Part shown: positions 34,113 to 41,631 of the stretch, in pieces
How positions within the stretch are numbered: the stretch's first letter is position 1
Layout of the letters: each line of letters starts with the position of its first letter
Origin: Chromatiaceae bacterium
GTDB lineage: Bacteria; Pseudomonadota; Gammaproteobacteria; Chromatiales; Chromatiaceae
Length of the DNA stretch: 64,000 bases
Direction of reading: 5' to 3'
Assembly: GCA_024235255.1 (NCBI GenBank)
Contig: JACKMT010000004.1
Coordinates: forward strand, 514,597-578,596
Position numbers and translations under genes: made by a program
Notes under the pieces: generated by a model
Told to the model about the DNA's origin: nothing
The model's input: the letters and a program-made list of their open reading frames with translations, nothing else
The model's database searches: none

Positions 34113-34211
34113 CCCGCCGCTTGCGGCGGGAACAAAACCATGGGGTTGCCAAAGGGGAGAAATGTTGCTCTCCCCTTTGGTCGTCAGCGAGGTGTTATAC
34201 CTCATTGACGA
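34113..34211. repeat. Three consecutive palindromes upstream of the FliK-like gene
   Basis: First, CCCGCCGC/GCGGCGGG at 34113-34130. Second, CCAAAGGGGAGA and TCTCCCCTTTGG at 34149-34180, a perfect 12-pair stem with an 8-base loop. Third, TCGTCAGCGAGGT against ACCTCATTGACGA at 34181-34211, with two mismatches. They could terminate the dapB-lipoprotein transcript or form a clustered REP-like element. Confidence 0.65.
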
Positions 34212-34281
34212 TCTAACCTTAATTTTTGGCACGCGACCTGCTAGATACACTGCAGCTTCTTTCGAATTCAGGTTGAGCCAG

Positions 34282-35388
34282 ATGAACGGACCAATAAACA
34301 GCGCGGCGACAGGAGGTTTTACCTCCAGTCTGAAGGCAATATCAGACGTGGGCAAAACTCCGGGAATATCTGATTCTGAACTACAACACGTTGAATTCTC
34401 TGATCTTATTGATCAGCAAAATGCCGTTCCCGGATTGCTTGAAGCATTAAAAGGGATACTGCCCGAGCAGGATTTCAGCCAGATTGAAGCGTTGGTCAAC
34501 AGTGGCAACAGCTTGCCGCCGGCGGCAGATTCCGGTAGTGAGCTGGCGTTGATGCTTGGCCAATCCCCATTTCCGATTGAAGCCACCCTGGCAGTTGCCC
34601 GCCAGCAGTTCGCCGCCGCTCAACTGGCTGGCGAAGCGCTCACCCCTGTTGTCAACAGTGCACTGACGGAATCCGGTCTGCCTTCGGGTTTGCGGGAAGG
34701 GAGCGCCTTTTTGGCTAACACTGTAACGGCAGTCGGCCCGGAAGCATCGAAGCTCAACGTCAATGGCTCAAATCAGGCAGTTAACGGATTCGCCATGCAA
34801 CTGTTGCATACTGATCTTGAATCAATGGCGCGTACACGGCGGTCGGCATTGCAGGAGAGCACCGCAGCGGCCGCGATCAATCCGTTGTCTGCGATGCGAG
34901 CCGCCGAAACAACGACGCCGATGCGTTTGAGTTTTCCCACCCCGATGACGCTCGATACACCGCTGGCCGGCAAAGGCTGGGAACAGGGGCTGGGCGACCG
35001 CCTCATATGGATGCTGGGGCATTCGGTACAGGGGGTATCGCTGCGGATCAATCCGGCACATCTGGGCCCCGTTGATATCCAACTCTCCATGCATCAGGAT
35101 CAAGCCACGGTGACCTTCACCGCTCAGCACGCTGCGGTCAGAGAAGCATTGGAAGCAAGTATCCCGCGATTAAGGGAGATGTTTCAGGAGCATAACCTGC
35201 AACTGGCTAATGTCGATGTCGGACAGCGCGGCAATTCCGGGCGGGAGACGGCAGGGGACGGTGCTCACAGCGGGCGGGACCAACTCTCCGGAGAGATGTT
35301 GGATCAATCGGGCTACGACAACACCGGCGCGGAAGGTCAGGTAGCGCTGCAACGTGTTTCTGACGGGTTGCTCAACGACTACGCATAA
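34282..35388 (+). CDS. FliK-like flagellar hook-length control protein
   Basis: A 368-residue protein whose C-terminal 130 residues are the Flg_hook/FliK domain: GWEQGLGDRLIWMLGHSVQGVSLRINPAHLGPVDIQLSMHQDQATVTFTAQHAAVREALEASIPRLREMF is the region at about residues 232-301 with the LxPxxLGxVxI core. The N-terminal part is low-complexity and disordered, as in FliK. FliK measures hook length and switches export specificity. ATG 34282 is used; the longer frame upstream runs through the hairpins. No other flagellar genes are in the window, so its role is inferred from the domain only. Confidence 0.75.
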   Translation: MNGPINSAATGGFTSSLKAISDVGKTPGISDSELQHVEFSDLIDQQNAVPGLLEALKGILPEQDFSQIEALVNSGNSLPPAADSGSELALMLGQSPFPIEATLAVARQQFAAAQLAGEALTPVVNSALTESGLPSGLREGSAFLANTVTAVGPEASKLNVNGSNQAVNGFAMQLLHTDLESMARTRRSALQESTAAAAINPLSAMRAAETTTPMRLSFPTPMTLDTPLAGKGWEQGLGDRLIWMLGHSVQGVSLRINPAHLGPVDIQLSMHQDQATVTFTAQHAAVREALEASIPRLREMFQEHNLQLANVDVGQRGNSGRETAGDGAHSGRDQLSGEMLDQSGYDNTGAEGQVALQRVSDGLLNDYA

Positions 35389-35523
35389 TCGTTCGATCGC
35401 GCGTATTCTGCCGACTTGGGGTCGTTGACAAACAGGTGGCGATCGACCGGAAGGTCCGGGTATCATTGCCATCTGGTGAAAACGATTTAGGGCCTGTTGA
35501 CCAGCCCTGGGAGCTCTCCAGTC

Positions 35524-35811
35524 GTGCGATTCTTCAAACTGCTCTTCATCCTTCTGGTGATGTTGGTTGGCGCTGCTTTTGCCGTGATGAACGCCGAAAA
35601 TGTTAATCTGAATTACTATTTCGGATCCACCGTTCTCCCGCTGTCGGTAGTACTGGTTGGTGCGGTTTGCTTCGGTGCCGTGCTCGGAATGCTCGCTGGC
35701 CTGGGTGGCCTGGCCAGCTTGAAACGTGAGAACGCCAGTTTACGCCGGGAGGCTCGGCTGGCATCCCAGGAAGTACAGAATCTCAGAACCATGCCAATCA
35801 AGGACGACTGA
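35524..35811 (+). CDS. lapA: LapA family inner-membrane protein (LPS assembly)
   Basis: LapA/YciS (95 residues, DUF1049) has two membrane helices (about residues 3-22 and 38-60) and a cytoplasmic coiled coil (LASLKRENASLRREARLASQEVQNL). The NAENVNLNYYFG loop between the helices is typical. The GTG start at 35524 is preferred, with GGGAG about 9 bases upstream; a TTG further upstream is in frame but adds residues not seen in the family. It precedes lapB by 6 bases, as in E. coli, and works with it in controlling LpxC levels. Confidence 0.9.
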   Translation: MRFFKLLFILLVMLVGAAFAVMNAENVNLNYYFGSTVLPLSVVLVGAVCFGAVLGMLAGLGGLASLKRENASLRREARLASQEVQNLRTMPIKDD

Positions 35812-35817
35812 GTGGTC

Positions 35818-36984
35818 ATGCAGGATATCTTGTGGCTGCTGCTGCCGGTAGCGGCAGCCTCCGGCTGGTACACAGCAAAGCGCAGTGATCGGCGGCACGA
35901 GGAGACCACGGGCAATGACTATACGCCGGCCTACTTCAAGGGACTAAACTATCTGCTTAACGAACAGCCTGACAAGGCGATAGATGTGTTCGTTCAGATG
36001 CTTGAAGTCGACAGTGAGACAGTGGAGACGCATCTGGCACTGGGCAACCTGTTTCGCCGCAGGGGCGAGGTGGATCGCGCAATCCGCATTCATCAGAATC
36101 TGATCGCCCGCCCCACTTTGAATCGCGGGCATCGGGCGCAGGCGCTGCTGGAGTTGGGTCAGGATTACATGCGTGCAGGGCTGTTCGACAGAGCCGAGAA
36201 TCTGTTCAATGAATTGGATGAAATGAAGAGCCACCAGGAACAGGCGCTGCAGAACCTGCTGATCATTTATCAGCAGGAAAAGGAGTGGGAGAAGTGTCTG
36301 CAGGTGGCTAAACGCCTGGGGCAGATTTCCGGCCGGTCGTTCAATCCGGAACGGGCGCACTATTATTGCGAACTGGCGGAAGAGGCTGAACATATCGGTG
36401 ACCAGGCACAGGTCGTGCAGTATCTAAAAAGCGCGCAGGGATGCGACGCGGATTGTGTGCGTGCCACACTTATCAAAGGAAAGCTGGAGGTCAGTCAGGG
36501 TGATTGCAGCAACGCCATTCATACCTTGAAAATGGTTGAACAGCAGGATGCCGGCTATCTGCCGGAATCATTGCCCCTGCTGTTGGAGTGCTACCGGCAA
36601 ACCGGTGATGGGGAGGAGTTGTCGAGCTACCTGCGCCAACTCTATCAACGAAATAAGGGGATTGGTCCGGCGCTGGCGCTGGTCGATCTGATCCAGACCG
36701 ACGAGGGTGAGTCTGCCGCTTTGGAGTTTCTCACGCAGTATTTGCGCAAGCATCCTGAAATCGAAGGAATAGACCGACTGTTGGTATTGGGCATGAAGGA
36801 GGTGGAGGGGTCGGCTGCCGAGACGCTTCAGGTACTCCGGCAACTACTGCATAAACTGTTGGCCGGCCGCCCGGGTTATCATTGCAACCAGTGCGGGTTC
36901 ATGGCCAAAACGCTGCACTGGCAGTGCCCGGGCTGTAAATCCTGGGGTAGTATCAAGCCGCTGCAGGGAGCTTTCCAGCACTGA
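35818..36984 (+). CDS. lapB: Lipopolysaccharide assembly protein LapB (YciM)
   Basis: LapB (388 residues from ATG 35818; a GTG two codons earlier is also possible) is anchored by an N-terminal helix (LWLLLPVAAASGWYTAKRS). It contains TPR repeats (LALGNLFRRRGEVDRAIRIHQNL, LGQDYMRAGLFDRAENLFNEL and more) and ends in a rubredoxin-like zinc domain, CNQCGF..WQCPGCKSW. It links LpxC to the FtsH protease, balancing LPS against phospholipid synthesis. lapA, lapB and pyrF keep the E. coli order. Confidence 0.96.
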   Translation: MQDILWLLLPVAAASGWYTAKRSDRRHEETTGNDYTPAYFKGLNYLLNEQPDKAIDVFVQMLEVDSETVETHLALGNLFRRRGEVDRAIRIHQNLIARPTLNRGHRAQALLELGQDYMRAGLFDRAENLFNELDEMKSHQEQALQNLLIIYQQEKEWEKCLQVAKRLGQISGRSFNPERAHYYCELAEEAEHIGDQAQVVQYLKSAQGCDADCVRATLIKGKLEVSQGDCSNAIHTLKMVEQQDAGYLPESLPLLLECYRQTGDGEELSSYLRQLYQRNKGIGPALALVDLIQTDEGESAALEFLTQYLRKHPEIEGIDRLLVLGMKEVEGSAAETLQVLRQLLHKLLAGRPGYHCNQCGFMAKTLHWQCPGCKSWGSIKPLQGAFQH

Positions 36985-37035
36985 ATTACAGTTGCTTCCA
37001 CCAGCTCAATGCCTAACCAAATCTGTTCAATTAAC

Positions 37036-37049
37036 ATGATTTAAATCAT
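37036..37049. promoter_or_regulatory. AT-rich palindrome before pyrF (FNR-like box)
   Basis: ATGATTTAAATCAT is a perfect 14-base palindrome and fits the FNR/ANR pattern TTGAT-N4-ATCAA in 8 of 10 positions. It lies 17 bases before the pyrF ATG, inside an AT-rich stretch, so it would overlap the start region rather than sit at an activator position. Confidence 0.35.
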
Positions 37050-37065
37050 AAAGATAAATATTATA

Positions 37066-37782
37066 ATGAATGTAATAGATAAAGACCCGAGAATCATTGT
37101 CGCACTTGACTTTGCTGCCAAAGAACCCGCACTGGATCTGATCTCCCAGCTCGATCCGTCGCTGTGCCGGTTGAAGGTGGGAAAAGAGTTGTTTACGCGC
37201 CTTGGGCCGGCATTTGTCGAGACGCTGGCGGCGATGGGATTCCAGGTTTTTCTCGATCTCAAGTTTCACGATATACCCAATACCGTGGCGGCAGCCTGCG
37301 AGGCAGCTGCCGATCTCGGCGTCTGGATGGTCAATCTGCATGCGTCCGGTGGAAGACGCATGATGGAAGCAGCGAGGGAGCGTCTTGAGCGGCGCCCGGA
37401 GAGGCCGTTGCTGGTGGCGGTCACCATTTTGACCAGCCTGGCAGAGGGGGATCTTGCCGAGGTTGGTTACTCGGGGACGCCGGTTGAGAACGTGTTGCGG
37501 CTGGCGAAACTGACCCATTTTTCCGGCCTTGACGGAATCGTTTGCTCGCCACTGGAAGCTGCTGCGGTGAGGGATCAGGTGGACCGGGATTTTCTTCTCG
37601 TGACGCCGGGAGTCAGACCGCACAGCGCTTCGTTAAACGATCAGAAACGGGTCATGACGCCACTCGCTGCACTGAACGGCGGTGCCGACATGCTGGTGAT
37701 CGGCCGGCCAATCACCGCTGCTGTCGATCCGCTCCTCTCGCTGCAGGAAATTCTGTCGGATATTGCCGGGTTTTCCCAGTGA
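37066..37782 (+). CDS. pyrF: Orotidine 5'-phosphate decarboxylase
   Basis: PyrF (238 residues) converts OMP to UMP, the last step of de novo pyrimidine synthesis. The catalytic Lys-Asp network is in DLKFHDIPNTV (Asp64, Lys66, Asp69), with VALDF near the N-terminus, LHASGG, and the phosphate-binding VTPGVRP and VIGRPIT. The ATG at 37066 lacks any Shine-Dalgarno sequence: the preceding 40 bases are almost all A/T. No other start fits, because VALDF begins ten residues in. Confidence 0.96.
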   Translation: MNVIDKDPRIIVALDFAAKEPALDLISQLDPSLCRLKVGKELFTRLGPAFVETLAAMGFQVFLDLKFHDIPNTVAAACEAAADLGVWMVNLHASGGRRMMEAARERLERRPERPLLVAVTILTSLAEGDLAEVGYSGTPVENVLRLAKLTHFSGLDGIVCSPLEAAAVRDQVDRDFLLVTPGVRPHSASLNDQKRVMTPLAALNGGADMLVIGRPITAAVDPLLSLQEILSDIAGFSQ

Positions 37783-37887
37783 TTGACATGGGGGTGTCGC
37801 CGAGTTTAGTCTGATAGCGCTTCCAGGAAGGGGGCATCCGGGTTGGAATTGCCCGGTCTCAATCTCAAACTAACAGGAGAGTTGACC

Positions 37888-38175
37888 ATGGAATGGTTCA
37901 CAAGGATGTTTTTCACCGCACTGCTGCTTGTCTCCACAAATCTTTTAGCCGGATCCGTCGACATCAACACCGCTGACGCCGCTACCCTGGCGACCACACT
38001 CAACGGCGTCGGAGAAGCCAAAGCCAGAGCCATCGTTGCTTACCGAAACGAATATGGCGCCTTCAAGTCAGCAGATGAACTGGCGCTGGTGAAAGGTATT
38101 GGCCAGCGCCTGGTGGATTTGAATAAGGAGATCATTCAGGTCGGCGACCCATCGGTGGAGGAGGGTGGCAAGTAG
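37888..38175 (+). CDS. ComEA-family helix-hairpin-helix DNA-binding protein
   Basis: A 95-residue exported protein: signal peptide (WFTRMFFTALLLVSTNLLAG), then one ComEA helix-hairpin-helix unit (VDINTADAATLATTLNGVGEAKARAIVAYRNEYG and LVKGIGQRLVDLNKE). Proteins of this size bind DNA in the periplasm during uptake or act as small DNA-binding proteins. The ATG at 37888 is preceded by CAGGAGA, which fixes the start. It is followed by a CCCTCACCCT-type repeat. Confidence 0.85.
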   Translation: MEWFTRMFFTALLLVSTNLLAGSVDINTADAATLATTLNGVGEAKARAIVAYRNEYGAFKSADELALVKGIGQRLVDLNKEIIQVGDPSVEEGGK

Positions 38176-38250
38176 GCAGTATCTGCTTGCAAACACCTTC
38201 GCCCTTGCGGAGACGGGTCGGGATGAGAGGGAGAGCCCTTGAGTTTCATG

Positions 38251-38290
38251 CCCCCTCACCCTGACCCTCTCCCCCTGTTTAGGGGAGAGG
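38251..38290. repeat. CCCTCACCCT-type intergenic repeat, copy 2
   Basis: CCCCCTCACCCTGACCCTCTCCCC followed after a short loop by AGGGGAGAGG forms a hairpin. It is a full-length copy of the element seen truncated at 11193 and doubled near 57.4 kb. The rest of the gap to recC (38176-38424) contains no gene. Confidence 0.75.
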
Positions 38291-38424
38291 AGATCCACCA
38301 TCTAAACTGATACAGCAGAGGTTTACAAGACAACTGTAACCAGCTCCCATATTGTGTTGTCCCGCCACGGACTCACCGATTGTGCCCAGAGGGGAGTTAT
38401 ACTTTCCTAAAACGGGAGTCCTTG

Positions 38425-41400
38425 ATGCTCAAGCTGTATCAATCCAATCGATTGGAATACCTGGCAGATCTTCTGATCGAGATCACCAGGCCGCCGCCTG
38501 CGGATCCGTTCGCTGCGGAAACAGTGGTGGTACAGCATCCGGGAATGGGACGCTGGCTCTCGCTGCAGATAGCCGAACAAACCGGGATCTGTGCGAATTT
38601 CCAGTTTCCTCTGCCTGCGGGGTTTATCTGGGATCTGTTCGGGCGGCTTATACCGGGCTTACCGGATCAGGAGCGTTTTGCGCCCTCCGTTATGCAATGG
38701 ACGCTCTTCTCGCTGCTGGGAAATACCGCTGCTGAGCAGTTGTTTCAACCGATCAATCGCTATCTGGATAAGACTGGAGAGCACGGCCGGTTCGAACTGG
38801 CCCAGCGGCTGGCTATCTGCTTCGACCGGTACCTGGTCTACCGGCCGGACTGGATCAGAGCTTGGGAAAACGGCACTAGCGCGATAGCAAATGACAGCTG
38901 GCAAGCCGAGTTGTGGCGCCGTCTGTGCCGTACGCTAAATACGCAACACTGGGTCGACATACAGCGCAGACTGGAATGGGAGCTTGACCGTCACCGTGCG
39001 CGTACCGATCTTCTGCCTGGGCGCATCTCGCTGTTTGGCATACCCGCGCTTTCCAGCGGCTATCTGTCGTTATTGCACCGGCTTTCCGACTGGATCGATA
39101 TACATCTGTTTCTGCTCAACCCGTGCGAAAAGCATTGGAGCGGCATCGTCGATTCCGCAGAGCGTAGCGGACGCGAACTCGCAGGAGAAAGCGAAGCGCT
39201 CTACCTGGAGACCGGCAATCCGTTGTTGGCGTCGTTGGGACGCCAGGGCAGGGATTTCCTGGCTGCGCTGCAGGAGCTCGATCCACCTACCATTGACCTG
39301 TTTGGCGGACCCGGCGCAGTCTCACTGCTTGGGCAGCTGCAGCAGGATATGCTGGAGCTCAAAGATGGTACCCAGAGCAGCCGGCGGGTAGTCCAAGAGA
39401 GCGACGGCTCGATAAGCGTGCACAGCTGCCATGGTCCGATGCGGGAAGTGGAAGTGCTGCGCGATCAGCTGCTTGATCTGTTGGAGCGCTATCCCGACCT
39501 GCAGCCCGACCAGGTGCTGGTAATGACACCGGACATGGATCTCTACGCTCCCTATGTCGAAGCGGTGTTCGGCGCCGCCGGGGCGACGCATATCCCATAT
39601 ACAGTTGCCGATCGTGGCGCCACACTGGAGAGTCCGCTGACAGCCGCCTTCCTGCGGCTGCTGGAAATACCGGAAAGCCGTTACGAAAGTGGCGAACTGA
39701 TGGCGCTATTGGAGGTGCCAGCCATACGGCGTCGTTTCGCCATCGGTGATGGCGATCTCGCCATGATCCACCGTTGGGTCGGTCAGAGCGGCATCCGCTG
39801 GGGGCGTGATGCCGGCAGCCGCAGGGAGAGGGGTCTACCGGAAACCGAGCAGAACAGTTGGCAGGCGGGGCTGGACCGCATGCTGCTCGGTTTTGCGCTG
39901 CCGGGACACGAGGAGCGGCTATTCCATGGGGTGCTTCCATACGATCATATCGAGGGCGCGGACACGGCGATACTGAACGGCCTGAGCGCTTTCCTGCATC
40001 AGGTTTTCGATCTGCAGCGCCAGCTTTCCGGCCGGCATCGGCCGGATCTTTGGGGTGTGCGGTTGACCGAGCTGATCTCCCGCTTCTTTCTTCCCGAAGG
40101 GGAGGAGGAGACGCAGCTGCAGAGGCTACGCGACCAGCTTGCGGAACTGCTGGAAAGCGTCCGGCTAGCGGAGTTCGGCGAGACGGTTTCGATCCAGGTG
40201 ATGCGCCGACAGCTCATCCGCCAGTTGGAGAGCGGTACCGGCGGCGGATTTCTCGGCGGTGGCGTCAATTTCTGCGCCTTGACCCCGATGCGCAGCCTGC
40301 CGTTTCAGGTTATCTGCCTGTTGGGAATGAATGATGGCCTGTTCCCGGACAATCGGCAGCCGCCTGAGTTCGATCTGATGGCGGCTCATTTCCGGCTCGG
40401 TGACCGCCACCGCCGGTTGGAAGATCGTTATCTCTTCCTGGAGACTCTGATCTCCGCCCGGCGTGTGCTGTACATCAGCTATTCCGGGCAGGATATGCGC
40501 GATAACGCAACGCTGCCGCCGTCGGTATTCGTCAGCGAACTGCTCGATTATCTGGATCACTCCTTCGAATTCGAAAATGGGGTTCGCCTGCATACGCGAT
40601 TCCCAGTCAAACATCAGCTGCAGCCATTCCACGCCCGTTACTTCCAACCCCACAGCCGGTTGTTCAGCTACGACGCAGGCATGCAGGCAGCGGCCCGCGC
40701 GTGCCGCCTTCCCTCAAGGCGGGCTGAACATTTGCTGCAATCACCCTTGCCGCAACCGGGAGAGGAGTGGCGCCAGGTGGAGTTGGAACGGCTTACTAAC
40801 TTCTACGCCAATCCGACCCGATATCTGTTGCGCGAACGTTTGGGTGTTCTACTCGAGTATGACGAGCGGGCGCTGGAGACCCGCGATCCGTTTGGGCTGG
40901 ACTATTTTGAACAGGATCGGCTAGGGACCCGGTTGATCGAAGCGCAGCTGGCATCGGGCGATGCCAAGCTGCTACTGGAGCAGGAGAAGGCCGCCGGACG
41001 CCTGCCCCATGGCCAGGTGGGGGAGCAGCTGTTTCTGCAGCTTCAACAGAGTGCATTTCTACTGGTTAGCAAGTTGAAAGGCATAGAAAAAAATCATAAA
41101 AAAGAGTCAATAAAAATAGACTATTATCATACAACCTTAAGATTGACCGGCAACATCGAAATAGCTGCGCCAGGCGGAATATTTGGCTACAGCTTCAAGC
41201 CGCTGCCGGCAAACCGGCTGCTGCGTCTGTGGATCACCCACCTGGCGCTCAATGTCGCGGCAGGCGGAAGCGGTGCCCGTGAGACCTGCTGGTTGAGCGG
41301 CAGCGAGCTCATCCGCCTGCCGCCGGTAGAACATGCAACGCGGCTGTTGGGGGAGCTTCTTGACCTCTATTGGGAGGGACTCAGCACCCCGTTGCATCTG

Positions 41401-41631
41401 TTCCCAAGGAGCTCCATTGAGTACGCCCGTTATCGTCTCCAACACAAAGATCCCGCATACAGCCTCGGTAAAGCAAGTATCAAATGGCTTGGAAGTTACT
41501 TTAGCGCCGGCGAATTCGCCAACCCCTATTACCAGTTGGCATTTCCCCAAGGTGATGTGCTGGACGAGGCTTTCCAGCGTTGCAGCGAGCAGGTGTTAGC
41601 TCCCCTGCTGTCGGCAATGGAGACGAGCTGA
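38425..41631 (+). CDS. recC: Exodeoxyribonuclease V gamma subunit RecC
   Basis: RecC (1068 residues) is the Chi-recognising, nuclease-dead subunit of RecBCD. Typical segments are VVVQHPGMGRWLSLQIAEQ, WTLFSLLG, FGIPALSSGYLSLLHRL, VHSCHGPMREVEVLRDQLLDLL, ALTPMRSLPFQVICLLGMNDGLFPD and EDRYLFLETLISARRVLYISYSGQD. The ATG at 38425 has GGGAG upstream; a GTG 45 bases earlier is in frame. A short AT-rich stretch (41079-41146) near the C-terminal part encodes Lys/Asn/Ile-rich sequence unlike the surroundings. Its stop overlaps the recB ATG by one base. Confidence 0.96.
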   Translation: MLKLYQSNRLEYLADLLIEITRPPPADPFAAETVVVQHPGMGRWLSLQIAEQTGICANFQFPLPAGFIWDLFGRLIPGLPDQERFAPSVMQWTLFSLLGNTAAEQLFQPINRYLDKTGEHGRFELAQRLAICFDRYLVYRPDWIRAWENGTSAIANDSWQAELWRRLCRTLNTQHWVDIQRRLEWELDRHRARTDLLPGRISLFGIPALSSGYLSLLHRLSDWIDIHLFLLNPCEKHWSGIVDSAERSGRELAGESEALYLETGNPLLASLGRQGRDFLAALQELDPPTIDLFGGPGAVSLLGQLQQDMLELKDGTQSSRRVVQESDGSISVHSCHGPMREVEVLRDQLLDLLERYPDLQPDQVLVMTPDMDLYAPYVEAVFGAAGATHIPYTVADRGATLESPLTAAFLRLLEIPESRYESGELMALLEVPAIRRRFAIGDGDLAMIHRWVGQSGIRWGRDAGSRRERGLPETEQNSWQAGLDRMLLGFALPGHEERLFHGVLPYDHIEGADTAILNGLSAFLHQVFDLQRQLSGRHRPDLWGVRLTELISRFFLPEGEEETQLQRLRDQLAELLESVRLAEFGETVSIQVMRRQLIRQLESGTGGGFLGGGVNFCALTPMRSLPFQVICLLGMNDGLFPDNRQPPEFDLMAAHFRLGDRHRRLEDRYLFLETLISARRVLYISYSGQDMRDNATLPPSVFVSELLDYLDHSFEFENGVRLHTRFPVKHQLQPFHARYFQPHSRLFSYDAGMQAAARACRLPSRRAEHLLQSPLPQPGEEWRQVELERLTNFYANPTRYLLRERLGVLLEYDERALETRDPFGLDYFEQDRLGTRLIEAQLASGDAKLLLEQEKAAGRLPHGQVGEQLFLQLQQSAFLLVSKLKGIEKNHKKESIKIDYYHTTLRLTGNIEIAAPGGIFGYSFKPLPANRLLRLWITHLALNVAAGGSGARETCWLSGSELIRLPPVEHATRLLGELLDLYWEGLSTPLHLFPRSSIEYARYRLQHKDPAYSLGKASIKWLGSYFSAGEFANPYYQLAFPQGDVLDEAFQRCSEQVLAPLLSAMETS

